The position numbers and the translations under genes are program-made. From the NCBI GenBank assembly GCA_011316305.1, contig SAUG01000026.1, positions 1 through 64,000 on the forward strand: a DNA stretch of 64,000 nt, read 5' to 3'. Source of the DNA: Rusavskia elegans (lineage: Eukaryota; Ascomycota; Lecanoromycetes; Teloschistales; Teloschistaceae). Below the pieces are notes generated by a model. That model was given only the letters and a program-made list of their open reading frames with translations, had not been told where the DNA came from and made no database searches. Positions 32,046 to 42,748 of the stretch are shown here, one piece after another. The stretch's first letter is position 1; each line of letters starts with the position of its first letter.

Positions 32046-33382
32046 ATGAACGACCGTCAGCATGCCAGTGTCGAGGACTTCCACAGCTATGTCCTTGTCA
32101 CCGGTGCCAATGGGTCAGCACTGTAGCTCCCTGAGATGTTTGCATCACTGACAGATACAGTGGACTTGGATATGCCATATGCTGCCGCTTGATCGATGAG
32201 TTCATACGCACGAGGCCTAGCTCTCATTCTTTGCGTCTGATCATCACCACTCGAGATAAGACGAAAAGCCATGATACAGTTGCAAAGCTGAAGGATCACA
32301 TCTTCCGTACCCGGAAGCACCACAAGGTCCATGAGAAGACTCCCTTGGTACCCAAAATATATCTGCAATCGGAGCAGGTCGATCTGTGCCAGCTTCGCTC
32401 AGTCCAAACCCTGGTCAAGAAGCTCTTCCGTTCGCTTCCTAAGCTGGACACCGTCATCCTCAATGCTGGCTTGGGAGGATTCACCGGTGTTGACTGGCCG
32501 CTTGCCATATGGGCTCTATTGACCAACTTCCGTCAGGAGGTGACGTACCCAACCTTTAAGCTTGGCCGTGTCGGTGATCTTACCGCTCCACAAATCTCGG
32601 AACCCGCGTCAAGTGAAGCAAAATCGAGTCAACTGGGCCAAGTATTCTGCTCCAATGTGTTCGGTCACTACTTGCTTGTTCATGGCATTGCAACCTTGCT
32701 GTCGAACTCGTCGGCAACGCCAGGACGTGTCATTTGGATCAGTAGCCTGGAGGCTTATGGCTCTACATTTTCCATCGACGATATCCAGGGGCTTTCTTCC
32801 CCTTCAGCATACGAATCGTCCAAGCGGTTAACAGATATACTGGCTCTTACGTCCAGGCTCCACATAACTCAACAATTGGTAGATCGCTTCTTGCCTCCAC
32901 CGTCTAATCATCGCCCGCCGAAACAATACGTGGCGCATCCGGGCATTTGTGCGACCAATATATTGCCCATCTATTGGATCTTGGTTTATGTCATGACTGC
33001 TGCGTTCTACCTCGCACGATGGATTGGGTCTCCGTGGCACACGACCACTTCGTATAAGGGGGCATGTGCCCCGGTATGGCTCGCATTGGCCTCTCAGGAA
33101 GAGCTTGACGCGATAGAAGGGGACGGCGGCGCAGGTAAATGGGGATCCGCGGTTGACTGGCAAGGGGAAGAAAGAGCGAGCAGGACCGAAGTTCAAGGAT
33201 GGGGCATTGGCGGCAAAGTTGGCGACAACGTCGGCCTTCCAAAAAACAGCAGGTTGAGAGAAGCAGAGGACCTGACTGAAGAGGGTAAAGAACGTTTTGC
33301 GTTGATGGGAAGGGGCTGCTGGCAGGCGATGGAACAGCTGAGAGTGGAATGGGAAGAATTACTGAGAGAGGACGACGACTAA
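32046..33382 (+). CDS. ERG27: 3-keto-steroid reductase (ergosterol biosynthesis)
   Basis: Exons are 32046-32113 and 32161-33382, giving 429 aa, with a 47-bp intron (GTCAGC to ATACAG). This is a short-chain dehydrogenase/reductase. The N-terminal cofactor motif TGANGGLG lies at residues 19-26, split by the intron. NAGL follows, with the catalytic Ser in RVIWISSLEAYG and Tyr/Lys in AYESSKR. Erg27 features include KLDTVILNAGLGGFTGVDWP, QVFCSNVFGHYLLVHG and the membrane-associated C-terminal half (PIYWILVYVMTAAFYLARWI). Erg27 reduces the C3 ketone during sterol C4-demethylation, with Erg25 and Erg26 at the ER and lipid droplets. The acidic tail is lineage-variable. The gene is divergent from the CFEM gene. 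Confidence 0.9.
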
Positions 33383-34277
33383 GAGGAGGAGCTGGGTATG
33401 ATACTGTGAATTCGCGGGAATATACATACGTTTGATACACATGTACATAGCAGAAGACGTTCTGATTTCGGTTTTCAAGGATGTCGTCGTCGTATGAAAT
33501 ATCAATGGCTATGTAGGCCAGGCTCTTGGAGCAACCACCGAACAAGTAAGTCCCTACGAGCCGAGTACCGTTCAATTGCTGCATTGTTGATTATACGCTT
33601 GTAAAAGCAGCTACACAGTGATAGCTAAGCAGTCATTAGCACGGAATCCTCTATCGAGGTAGCGACTACTGTACGCCCCCAATTGCGATTGATTCTCGAC
33701 ATGATAAGAGGACATCGATCGCATAACCGAGGTGAAAGCGCCATCGGGACCCCCGACAGCGCCACTGCCCTTGGCAGGGGAAGCTTTTTCGGGGATGACG
33801 AAGCCGGTGCAGCGATCTGCAACGCTTAACCCATTCGGACTAGACCCGTAGGGCTAGAACGGCCGCCGTTGGCCTGGGCTTTCTTCAACTCCTCCTCGCA
33901 GATGGAGTCGGCTGACAAGCGAACGGTCGTCATGAACCTTGGTACTTCGCACGCTTTCAACGATGCCCCTTGATCCAGTCTACAGCCATCCGATGCCACG
34001 CAATCACCATCTCAGCCATCTACCATCTGTAACTCACTCGAGAATTGCTTGAGGTCGAAAGCCATTGTTGGTACAAAGCCATGATCCAGCCCCTTTGTTG
34101 AAAGAACCGCTTTACTTTGTCATGTGCAGACGTTAAGGCTCAACACAATCACCTGCCTCTCACGTGGGCTTTTGCAGCCGTTTCCCCACACCATCAAGAT
34201 TTTGCGCCTTCAATTGTTATCTTCTCAACGTCGGCCTACCTCTCTCTCTTCGACTATTCCAGGTTGAAAGTGTTGCA
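33383..34277. other. Intergenic, 895 bp
   Basis: This lies between ERG27 and the Cnn_1N gene, both plus strand. It holds copy 3 of the interspersed element near its left end. I saw no gene. Confidence 0.5.
33600..33700 (+). repeat. Interspersed element, copy 3
   Basis: It contains AAGCAGCTACACAG, GCAGTCA, 16 bases, TATCGAGGTAGCGACT and ATTGCGATTGATTCT (33682-33696). The last 15 bases are identical to copy 2. Confidence 0.65.
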
Positions 34278-36831
34278 ATGTCGAACAATCGGCGGTATTC
34301 CACACAAACGTCTCACTTCACACAGTCCTCCGAGGCATCAGACCGCCAGGATTACCATTCGTCTTTCGCCAAAATGAATCCTTCGTCTGCACTATTGCAA
34401 GATCTTTTACGTGAAAAAAAGGCATCACAGCGCGCCAGCCGTATCAGCGAAAATGATAATGCTACCTACGAACGTCAGGTTCAGAGTTCTCCTATCGGCC
34501 CCTCTGCTGCCAGCAAATCCCATTCGAGAAGGACCAGCGGCCTGACCGTACCTAAAGAGATGGGTCTACGAGAGATGGAAGAGGTAAAATTTCAAGCCTT
34601 ATAAAAGCAATCACAAGCTGATAAAAATCATAGTACGTTTCCAAGCTCAACAAACAGAACTTCGACTTGAAGCTCGAGATCTTCCAGCGCCGACAACGTA
34701 GCGATGCTTTGGAAGTGAAGGTAGCCAAGCTGGATGAGTTGGAAATCCAGAATGATGAGTTGCGACAACTCAACGACGATCTGCTACAAGAATTGGAGAA
34801 GCGGGACGCCGCTGTTGGAGAGGCCGTCTCTTTGATATGCGAATTGGAAGTCAAGGTCGCAAGACTAGAAAATGAGCAACAGCACAACGTCAGACCAGTC
34901 ACGCCAATTGAGAATCATTATGCTAATCCAGAAGCCCGTGAATACCACCAGCTCCTCGCGCCCACATCCACAGCTCATTCACCCAGCAGTATCAAATCAT
35001 CGGAGGCGAAATTCGCTGTCCGGCAAGACTGCGTCAAACACCCAGATCGTGACCGCCAACATGAAGAAGATCGTTTGCTCCACAGCCCTTCATTCCTCAG
35101 CGATGACAAGCCCAGCACTAGCGCACTCCGGGGTTTGTTTCTGAGCCACGACAAAGGTTCGACTGCTAATGGCTTTGGGCCAACAAAACCTAGCATACTG
35201 TCGCTACGTAGGGTTGGCAGTCCTTTCAATCAGGATGACTTCGCAGAAACATTGGACGAAGACACATTCTCTCTTAACCCCCGACGACTGAGTCTACTGA
35301 GTGAGAGCAGCTTTGTCAGTGTCTATGGCCCAAAAAAGGAGAAGATCACACCGTCCAGTGTCCCTAAACAAACGCTAAACGCAAGTCCACCTGCGAATGG
35401 CGATGCGTCGGCTGAAGGTATGGGTCCTCAGGAAGGGAGAGTTCGGCAATGGATCGAACACCGAGACCATCCTGCAACCCCAAGCAGACGGTCGACGAGC
35501 TATGCTAGGCCTGACCCATTCTCATCGATTGGAGCAATCCTCAAGTCGGATCAGCCAAGTCCCGGAGAAAATCTCCACCCAGCGTCTCCTACGCGTTTCG
35601 GTGGTCGTCGTCAATACCAACAACCTCAGCAGCCTGAGAAAGCAGACCAAAAACCATCGTTTGCCGGACCTATCTTCGGCCTCGACGCTCTGCCTCCCAC
35701 CCCAGGGACCATGAGCTCGGCAACCTTGGGAGGAAGATCATCCAATCATAGCATCGTTGCCGAGAAGAGCTTGAACGACGGCATATCTCGACCGACCACG
35801 TCTGATATACCACATGGACGCTCTCGTGGATCGAACGATGAACTGCGATCGACCCAGGATGATCATGCTAAGGCCCGACTGCAGTCGACCTTTGATAATG
35901 ATACAGACTTCGATGCATCTGATGAGGATAAACATCCAGCGTACCGGGACACGTTCATGCAACCGAGTCACTACCTGAATGTCAATTCTCGGGCAACACC
36001 GTTGGTGGGCGAATCTACCAAAGCAAGTCAGATTCTTGGTGCGAACGGCGCTCAAAAGCCGAGACTCAACAGTCACATCACCGATTCGATGTTCAACAAA
36101 GAAGACATTGAGGCCACTCGCCCTTCAAGAACGATCTCCTCCCCTTCGCCGGGCAGAACGCATCAAAATACCGATCAAATTGCGTCCAATTCACTCAAGC
36201 AGGCTGTAGCAGGGGTCAATGGTGGGCGCGAGTCATCTACTCAACAAGGTATGAAGCACCCTAACCATCACCCACTGCGACACAAAAAGCCATTCTTCCA
36301 ACAACATCTGTGACTGAACTAACAATGAAAACGACGATAGTATCGACCACGAAGCCAAGCTTACCACGCTCCTTATCCTCTTATTCGAAGCTATCCCAGT
36401 CAACAGCTCCAGCACCCTCTCAAACCTTCACCTCCCGCCTCTTTCGCAGAAACCCCTCTTCCACACTCCCTGCGTCAGGCCAACCAGAAACCACGTCGCC
36501 GGAATCTAAGATTCGTCCACCGAGACCAACTAGTCTTTACGCGCGTACGACTTCGAATCCACCGCCATCCCTTACTTCTCCAGTGATAAAAGTCCCACGC
36601 CCTTCTCGTCCCGGCACATCTGACATGGCGACGTTAAATCCAAGGCGCTTCAGTGGAGGATTTTCTTCACATGTCGTTCGTAAAAGTGATGACATTGCAG
36701 CAGCGGATTTCGGCGCTGGTAATGGCGAGCAAACACGGGCGCCACAGCAGCAGAGTAAAAGGTTAAGTGTGGGTGCTATAGGGAGGAGTGCAAGCTTGAG
36801 GATTAAGGAGGGGTTTGGGAGGAAGAAATGA
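34278..36831 (+). CDS. Cnn_1N (centrosomin motif 1) protein, spindle-pole/MTOC type
   Basis: Exons are 34278-34583, 34634-36248 and 36341-36831, giving 803 aa. The first junction rebuilds the conserved helix MGLREMEE|YVSKLNKQNFDLKLEIF at about residues 95-120, followed by QRRQR. Coiled coil then runs to about 180 (LLQELEKRDAAVGEAVSLICELEVKVARLE). This is the Cnn_1N motif, which in centrosomin, fission yeast Mto1 and Aspergillus ApsB recruits the gamma-tubulin complex. The remaining ~600 residues are disordered and Ser/Pro/Arg-rich, ending RSASLRIKEGFGRKK. The protein is shorter than Mto1 or ApsB, so it may be a second Cnn_1N paralogue. A microtubule-nucleation role is inferred from the motif. 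Introns show GTAAAA and GTATGA donors, the second with an ACTAAC branch. Confidence 0.8.
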
Positions 36832-37175
36832 GGAAATGTGTGGGAGATGGTGGTATGTAGATGGATTAGTGATTAAATAGTGCCAAGGGCCGGTTGTACC
36901 TTGTAGGATGAAGGGTAGTGTAAAATAGTTACACTCAGTAGGTTCGGACTCTTTTCGAACCGTGAAAATGAGACAATTCTCATGTGCACAGTTGCTAAGA
37001 GTGACTTCTTGTTGGTTGGTTATCTCGAAAGGGGTATAAACATATGATGCACCATCGAATTTCTTCAAACAGCGTGAAAACTCCCTTGACCAAGACAACG
37101 CTCCCCATCCCATTCCCCTTCCCACAACTCAACGCGACCCCTATCCCCAAATCTCCATCTCAACCCAAAAACCAC
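36832..37175. other. Convergent intergenic region, 344 bp
   Basis: This lies between the 3' ends of the Cnn_1N gene and the G-patch gene. No structure was seen. Confidence 0.45.
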
Positions 37176-39437
37176 CTACCTCCCCTCCGCCCTCCCCAAT
37201 AACCCCTCATCCAACGCCACGGGCCTAAAACTCGCCCCCTCCCTCTTCCCTTCCCGAACCCACACGACATCGCCCCTCAAAAATACCACCACGCCCCCCT
37301 TCCCCGTCGCACTGGCCGTAAGCCTGAAAAGGGGCAACCCGCTCGCCGGATCCGCTTCCCGCATCGGTATGAAAAGGAGTGAATTCTCTGTACACCATGT
37401 TTCGAGCACGTTTCTGAAGGTCACGGGTTCATCTTGTAGTCTCTGTATCGAAGGTTGTTGTTGCTGCTGACTGAGCTGTTGAGAAGCGGATAGACTCAAT
37501 GGTTTAACGGGTCCGGTTTCCGGGGGTGGGAGTTGCGTGGCTACGTTCTCTGGTCCGAGATCTAGCGCTAGGGTGATGGTTTCTAAGCCTTTGGTCCATT
37601 CCTTGGCGACGATATCGTGGTCCCTTAGGGATTCTGGGAATTGGTCTTTCCACCAGAGGAACCATTCGCGGATTTCTTCGTAGTTTGGGTTGTTGGTGAG
37701 CCAGAGGTAGAGGATGTGGTGCCATTTGGGGAAGAATTCGGCGGTGAGGAGATGGGCCGTTACGGTTCTGGAGAGGGACCAGGCTGGGCTGAGCCAGGCA
37801 AGGGTTTCGGTTAGTGGGGCGAGATCTTGGTTTGAGGGGTCGATGAGGAGGTTTTCCGAGAGGTGGGTTGCCAGGCGGGGGAGGAGATGGCGGGTTTGGA
37901 GGGAGTGGAGGAATGAGGGGGCAAGAATGGGAAGGAGGGATGTGAGTGTGTTTGGTGGGGGGTGTGTGAGGGGGTAGGCTTGGAAAAGGGATTTGAGTTT
38001 TCCTTTTAGGGTTGAGAAGAGGCCGATTGGAGACGTGGGGGAGAGGTGATGTCGTGGGAGGAAGGGGAGCCAGGGGAAGATGTAGGTGTGTGGCGATGGT
38101 TGGGGGTGTTTGCCAGAGGGTGGTTTGGAGCTTTTCCAGGCGGAGAGGAGGGTTTCCAGACGCGTTGGGATGAGGCTGTGGGTCAAGCTTGTGAGAATGA
38201 ATGCCGGCAGAAGAGTAGACCATATTTGGATCAGGCTGAGGAGAGGAGTAGGGTCGGTAGGGTCCCAGTCATTAGTGATGGCGCTGCGAATAGGGGGAAG
38301 GAAGAGGGTGTAAAGCATTGTTTCGTACGGTGTCGTTGATTTGGATGGGCGGCTTGAGTGGAGGAGTGGGTCGGATTGGAGAGCCAGGTCTGTGCCGTTG
38401 GAAGAGGGTTGGATCCCAAAAAGGTGTGAAAGTCGTGATAGGTAGGAAGAGACGTTGGTTGGGTCTTCCAGTGGCCGCCAGTCGTGCATGGCCTTTTTAA
38501 AAAGGGGATGGATGGCCGCCACAGCTGCTTCCTGTAGTACCGAAGGATCGGCCTTATCCGCGCATTCGCGATCAAGATTTTCGAGGGCTTCTGTCGTAGT
38601 TTCCCAAGCGACTTGGTCGAATGTGCTGTCGGACCCTGCGAGCTGTATATCGCGAATAGCCTTCATGACGGTCTCCAACCCGCGCGTACTCCCTTCCAGT
38701 TCGTCCATCTCTTGAACAAGCTGTGCCTCTTGCATTTCGTAGAATTTCTTTCGCTCCGAAACTGTATTCCACTCCTCTGCAAATGATTCTAGGTCTCTCC
38801 GCGCTCTCTTGGCGATCTTCATAGACTCGGTTTCACTGGGCACCATAGCATTCGAGGTGCTCATCAGGCCTGCAGTGGAAGTGAGGAGCTTGGTTTCGGA
38901 GCCGGTAGCGTCGATGATTGATTTCAAGACGTTCGGAACCTCCAAGCCCTCGGTAGTCGCTTCGATCTCAGCTGCTGTCCGGTACTTGGTTTTCTGTTTT
39001 GTTGGTGTACTCGCAGCACCACCTACGCCTGACAGTCTCTTCTTCTTCAGCTCTTTTCGCCTCTTCTTCTCTTCCTCTTCGGAGTCTTCCAGGACCTCGC
39101 CTCTAAACGCAGCTTCTCTCTTCTCATCGTCCTTGGCCTGCTTCGTCTTTTCCCGAACAGCTCCCAACCCAGCTCCAGTAGGTCGTAGCTGGGTTTCGAC
39201 TGGCGCCAGTCTACCGCGTCCAGAAGCTCCAAGACCCTGTCCTTCTACATAACCCATTTTCGCCATCATCTTTGCTGCGAACCCGGTGGGCTTCGCAGCC
39301 GATGAAACTGGTGGCGTAGCTGGTGCTTGCTGGTGATTTTGGCCCATCTTCCTCCTTTTGCGCCTATGATCCGAGTCTGATGATTCCCCGTCCTCGACCT
39401 GTGCACCCATGCGGGCATCCATCCTGAAGGTTGTCAT
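37176..39437 (-). CDS. G-patch splicing factor of the TFIP11 / Spp382(Ntr1) family
   Basis: A single exon, 753 aa. An acidic/basic N-terminus (ESSDSDHRRKRRKMG) precedes the G-patch at residues ~51-93 (GFAAKMMAKMGYVEGQGLGA, then GRGRLAPVETQLRP and GAGLG). Next come KKRRKELKKKRLSG and KTKYRTAAEIEATT. The long helical central region and the C-terminal block (FRNVLETWCTENSLLFIPMR, then LFRLTASATGKGG) correspond to the GCFC region typical of TFIP11 relatives. Family members bind and activate the DEAH helicase Prp43 through the G-patch to dismantle the spliceosome after intron release. The start could be the second Met (MDARMGAQ). The last ~350 codons are C-rich on the minus strand, which leaves alternative frames open. 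Confidence 0.85.
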   Translation of the reverse strand: MTTFRMDARMGAQVEDGESSDSDHRRKRRKMGQNHQQAPATPPVSSAAKPTGFAAKMMAKMGYVEGQGLGASGRGRLAPVETQLRPTGAGLGAVREKTKQAKDDEKREAAFRGEVLEDSEEEEKKRRKELKKKRLSGVGGAASTPTKQKTKYRTAAEIEATTEGLEVPNVLKSIIDATGSETKLLTSTAGLMSTSNAMVPSETESMKIAKRARRDLESFAEEWNTVSERKKFYEMQEAQLVQEMDELEGSTRGLETVMKAIRDIQLAGSDSTFDQVAWETTTEALENLDRECADKADPSVLQEAAVAAIHPLFKKAMHDWRPLEDPTNVSSYLSRLSHLFGIQPSSNGTDLALQSDPLLHSSRPSKSTTPYETMLYTLFLPPIRSAITNDWDPTDPTPLLSLIQIWSTLLPAFILTSLTHSLIPTRLETLLSAWKSSKPPSGKHPQPSPHTYIFPWLPFLPRHHLSPTSPIGLFSTLKGKLKSLFQAYPLTHPPPNTLTSLLPILAPSFLHSLQTRHLLPRLATHLSENLLIDPSNQDLAPLTETLAWLSPAWSLSRTVTAHLLTAEFFPKWHHILYLWLTNNPNYEEIREWFLWWKDQFPESLRDHDIVAKEWTKGLETITLALDLGPENVATQLPPPETGPVKPLSLSASQQLSQQQQQPSIQRLQDEPVTFRNVLETWCTENSLLFIPMREADPASGLPLFRLTASATGKGGVVVFLRGDVVWVREGKREGASFRPVALDEGLLGRAEGR

Positions 39438-39841
39438 CTTTCTGACGATAGTTGATAGCCAAGCGATTGTAGTGACGCCGCGGGCTGGAAGAATTGTACC
39501 GACTGCAAGGGATCAGAAAGGGTATCTGGCTATAAGCAAAGTAGAATATTGCACCATATCAACTAAATCATGGACGTAGGCAAGCTCTTGCTGTGTGCAG
39601 TGAGTTTAACGGTGGTATTGAAGATTGATGTTCGAGTCAGGAACTCAAAGATGACGGAAGCTGCACGACAAGCGAGACGGGATGACAGATGACGCTAGGA
39701 ACGCACCCGAAGTAGCACCCGATGCCGATCCAAATCCAGTGGCCCAACGGGCAAAATAATAAAAGCAGGGACTCGGATTGAGGGCAGCTCTTATCTGTTT
39801 ATCCGCTCCAATTCCACCTGCAGTGTTTGTTGCCTCGCGTG
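39438..39841. other. Divergent promoter region, 404 bp
   Basis: This lies between the opposite start codons of the G-patch gene and the next plus-strand gene. No clear motif was found. Confidence 0.45.
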
Positions 39842-42748
39842 ATGGCGTACGATGCCATTGACCGACGGGGCAACGACACGCCCTCGCCTCGTGGCAACGC
39901 CAGCTACAGTCCCTCGCCATCACCTCAGGAACACCATCGCGCGAGCGACAGGCAGTTGCTCACCGACCATATGGACTTCGAATTACCCCTGAGACCCTCC
40001 ATGACGAGGGTGTCATCGAGTGCTTCCACGCCTCTACGCCACCCAACACCAGACCTGCAATCACTGCAGGGCGCATATCTCAGCAACATCGAGCGACTGG
40101 AGCAAAGTGCCGAAAGATTAAGCATGGGAGGTTCTGATATCGGTGAAGAACTCAGGAAAATTCGATTGGAGCAGAAGAGATCCGAGAGCAGGCGTTCCTC
40201 GTTGATCAACGCCCGTTCCGTGGATGAAGCAAGCCCAGCGGCCAGTCGCCAATTTTCTTACACCCATGGCTCACATGCCTCGAATTCAATAGCAGGCATT
40301 AACTCAATCGCTCGATCGGGCGGCTTCTCTCCGGAGGGTTACTTCCCATCCCCTCGTGGATCTATACGTTCCGGTTCCTGGTCACGTCGCAATTCTACCA
40401 AGGCAAGGTCTGCATCGAATGGATCGCGATTTGCGCAGATGCTAGATTCGCAGGACCAGAAGGCTTCTCCAACGAACATCGTCAATGGCTTCACACCCAT
40501 GCACCCTCCCCCCGAGCCACCAAACAAGGTCTTACGTGTCACGAACGGCAACGAGCTCCCAGCCATCGACACTGGCGAGCCGCTTGTCACCCAAGACTTC
40601 CTACGAGCATCTCCAGAACCTGTGCCCGGAGACCTTCCTCGTGCTTCCTCAGCCGACACCTACCAACAAGCACAAGCAGCAGGCCTTTTCTCCGACTTTG
40701 ACGGCGTTCACGCCACCTCGCAAGAACGTCCGGCAGTCACTCCGTCGCCCCTTGACGAAATTAGACCACGACAACGCAGCAGTCGGTTACCCTCCGCTGG
40801 AAGACCGCAGTCCTACCTTGAACCTCTGCCAGGAGAAAACATGGTTTATTATCCTGCACCTGTACCTATGATGCTTAATTTACCCCAGAAGCTTTCGAAG
40901 AACCCTACGGCTCCTCAAAGAGACAAAAGGCGCTCAGAGTTGTTGTCCGGATTGGATCCAGATCTACGTAAATCCGGTGTGTGGCTCCCTAATGTTGTGG
41001 AGGGCCAGGATGACGGGCCCGCCGAAGAAACTCGGCCGATACAAAGAATCAAAGACAGACGTAAGACTGTGGGAGAATTGCCGCCTCAATTACGAGCCAG
41101 TCTGTTCTTTGACTATCCTTCGGCACAACAAGACGTGGAGATGAAGGGCGGCTCAGCTGTAGAGACATTAGACAGCATCCTTGATGCGTCGGCCTTCGCG
41201 CCTGTCAGTGCATTCACTGATCACCCGATCGTAGGGCGTGTAGGGAAGGAGGTGTATGGAAGAGCACCTAATGACAGACGCTCGAGCTACATGCCGCTGG
41301 CAGAAACAGAAAACCGGAAGAGACGAAGTTCAATCAACCTGTTGAAGAAAAGGAATAGCAGCTCGAATTTGCTTGAGAACACGCAGAAGCGCAATAGCAG
41401 CTTGCTAAGCCTTGGATTCGGTAGAAGGAAGAGTAGTGCCCCCCAGCTAGAAGAAGGAGTAGAAGATCCAGGGCCTCTTGCAGAGCCAATGCCCAGCGAA
41501 GTCACGCCTCTCCATAACGGCAACGAAGTGCCCGAGTCGCCAGCAGATGTTCACGATGAATTTTTCGACGCTCAATCGGAAATTGACGGTGAACGAGCAG
41601 ACGAAGAGTCGGAGCTCATTGGTTCATACAGTGGCGCCCCTACAACACTCTTAGCAGAACTTCAGCTTCGAAAGGAACAGCAGAAGCAGCGAAACCGCAC
41701 GGCCGCAACTGCGTTCCCTGATGGCATGCATTCAACTCTGCTCGAACTGGATGCCGTTGCTCAGATTCAAAAGCAAGCCAGAACCAAGAAGCATACCCAA
41801 CTTGCCTGGGAGGATCCAAACAGCCAACAGCCAGGAACGAACGACGATGATGACGAAGACGTTCCCCTGGGGATTCTTTTCCCTAGTCGCAAGCCCAATT
41901 TGAATGGTCGTCTTGGACGTCACGATGACAATCGTCCACTGGGACTTATTGCTCGACGCGACATGGAAGACAACGAGCCCCTCAGCCACCGCCGTGCAAG
42001 ACTGCGAGGTGAACCATCGATTCGCAGAACACCAAGCCCATATCAAAATAACACCATGGATACTCTTGATCAACCTGGGCTTCAGAACAGCAGCCGACAG
42101 CAGATCACACCGGTCGACAATGATGAAGATGAAGGCGAGACCCTAGCACAACGTATCAAACGTCTCAAAGCCACGAAGATCCCCAACAACGACAAGAGGA
42201 ATTTCAGTGACGACTTTGCCTCTGAGATCATGAGTCAATTCGGGGGCCTCGACACTCAAGCGAAACCCACTCCTACCGACCCCGACAACGACCCTCAGGA
42301 GGAAACTCTCGCACAACGTCGCGCACGGCTTCAAGCGGAGAAGTCTCGGAACATTAGTGGTGAGAGCAATGGCATCGTTCGACCCAACGTGAACAAGCGA
42401 CGCTCTATGGCCGATCTGCTTCAAGCCCACCCAGCTGCAGGAGCTAGTAGTCGAGTATCATCTCACAATGAGAAGGCACCATTGCCGTCAAGCAACGCGC
42501 CTAAAACACCTTGGACGATGCAGGTCCAGCAGAGGGCCTTATCAGGGGAAATGCCGCCTCCTCTCCGCGCAATCAACGAGAACGGTGCAAATCATAGAGT
42601 TAGCTCTGGGGGTCAGCATGGCGTCCCAAATCCTTTGATGTTCAACGCAAACGGTCTTGCGTCGAATGGCTTGGGGGATGGTGGTGGGGTCGGAGAGGTG
42701 AGGAACAGGGATATGATTGATCGTTGGAGGCAGAGCGTTATGTACTAA
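39842..42748 (+). CDS. Large disordered hypothetical protein with repeated basic motif, 968 aa
   Basis: A single exon starting MAYDAIDRRGNDTPSPRG. Nearly all of it is Ser/Pro/Arg-rich and disordered, with RRSS- and RRxSS-type sites throughout suiting basophilic kinases. An early helical element (SNIERLEQSAERLSMGGSDI, then EELRKIRLEQKRSES) could be a coiled coil. The C-terminal third holds ordered-looking short blocks: TTLLAELQLRKEQQKQRNRT, LLELDAVAQIQKQAR, two PLGI/PLGL segments and three related motifs (EPLSHRRARLRGE, ETLAQRIKRLKAT and ETLAQRRARLQAE). Such short conserved islands suggest a scaffold or cortical adaptor. I do not recognise a named family. Confidence 0.7.
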   Translation: MAYDAIDRRGNDTPSPRGNASYSPSPSPQEHHRASDRQLLTDHMDFELPLRPSMTRVSSSASTPLRHPTPDLQSLQGAYLSNIERLEQSAERLSMGGSDIGEELRKIRLEQKRSESRRSSLINARSVDEASPAASRQFSYTHGSHASNSIAGINSIARSGGFSPEGYFPSPRGSIRSGSWSRRNSTKARSASNGSRFAQMLDSQDQKASPTNIVNGFTPMHPPPEPPNKVLRVTNGNELPAIDTGEPLVTQDFLRASPEPVPGDLPRASSADTYQQAQAAGLFSDFDGVHATSQERPAVTPSPLDEIRPRQRSSRLPSAGRPQSYLEPLPGENMVYYPAPVPMMLNLPQKLSKNPTAPQRDKRRSELLSGLDPDLRKSGVWLPNVVEGQDDGPAEETRPIQRIKDRRKTVGELPPQLRASLFFDYPSAQQDVEMKGGSAVETLDSILDASAFAPVSAFTDHPIVGRVGKEVYGRAPNDRRSSYMPLAETENRKRRSSINLLKKRNSSSNLLENTQKRNSSLLSLGFGRRKSSAPQLEEGVEDPGPLAEPMPSEVTPLHNGNEVPESPADVHDEFFDAQSEIDGERADEESELIGSYSGAPTTLLAELQLRKEQQKQRNRTAATAFPDGMHSTLLELDAVAQIQKQARTKKHTQLAWEDPNSQQPGTNDDDDEDVPLGILFPSRKPNLNGRLGRHDDNRPLGLIARRDMEDNEPLSHRRARLRGEPSIRRTPSPYQNNTMDTLDQPGLQNSSRQQITPVDNDEDEGETLAQRIKRLKATKIPNNDKRNFSDDFASEIMSQFGGLDTQAKPTPTDPDNDPQEETLAQRRARLQAEKSRNISGESNGIVRPNVNKRRSMADLLQAHPAAGASSRVSSHNEKAPLPSSNAPKTPWTMQVQQRALSGEMPPPLRAINENGANHRVSSGGQHGVPNPLMFNANGLASNGLGDGGGVGEVRNRDMIDRWRQSVMY

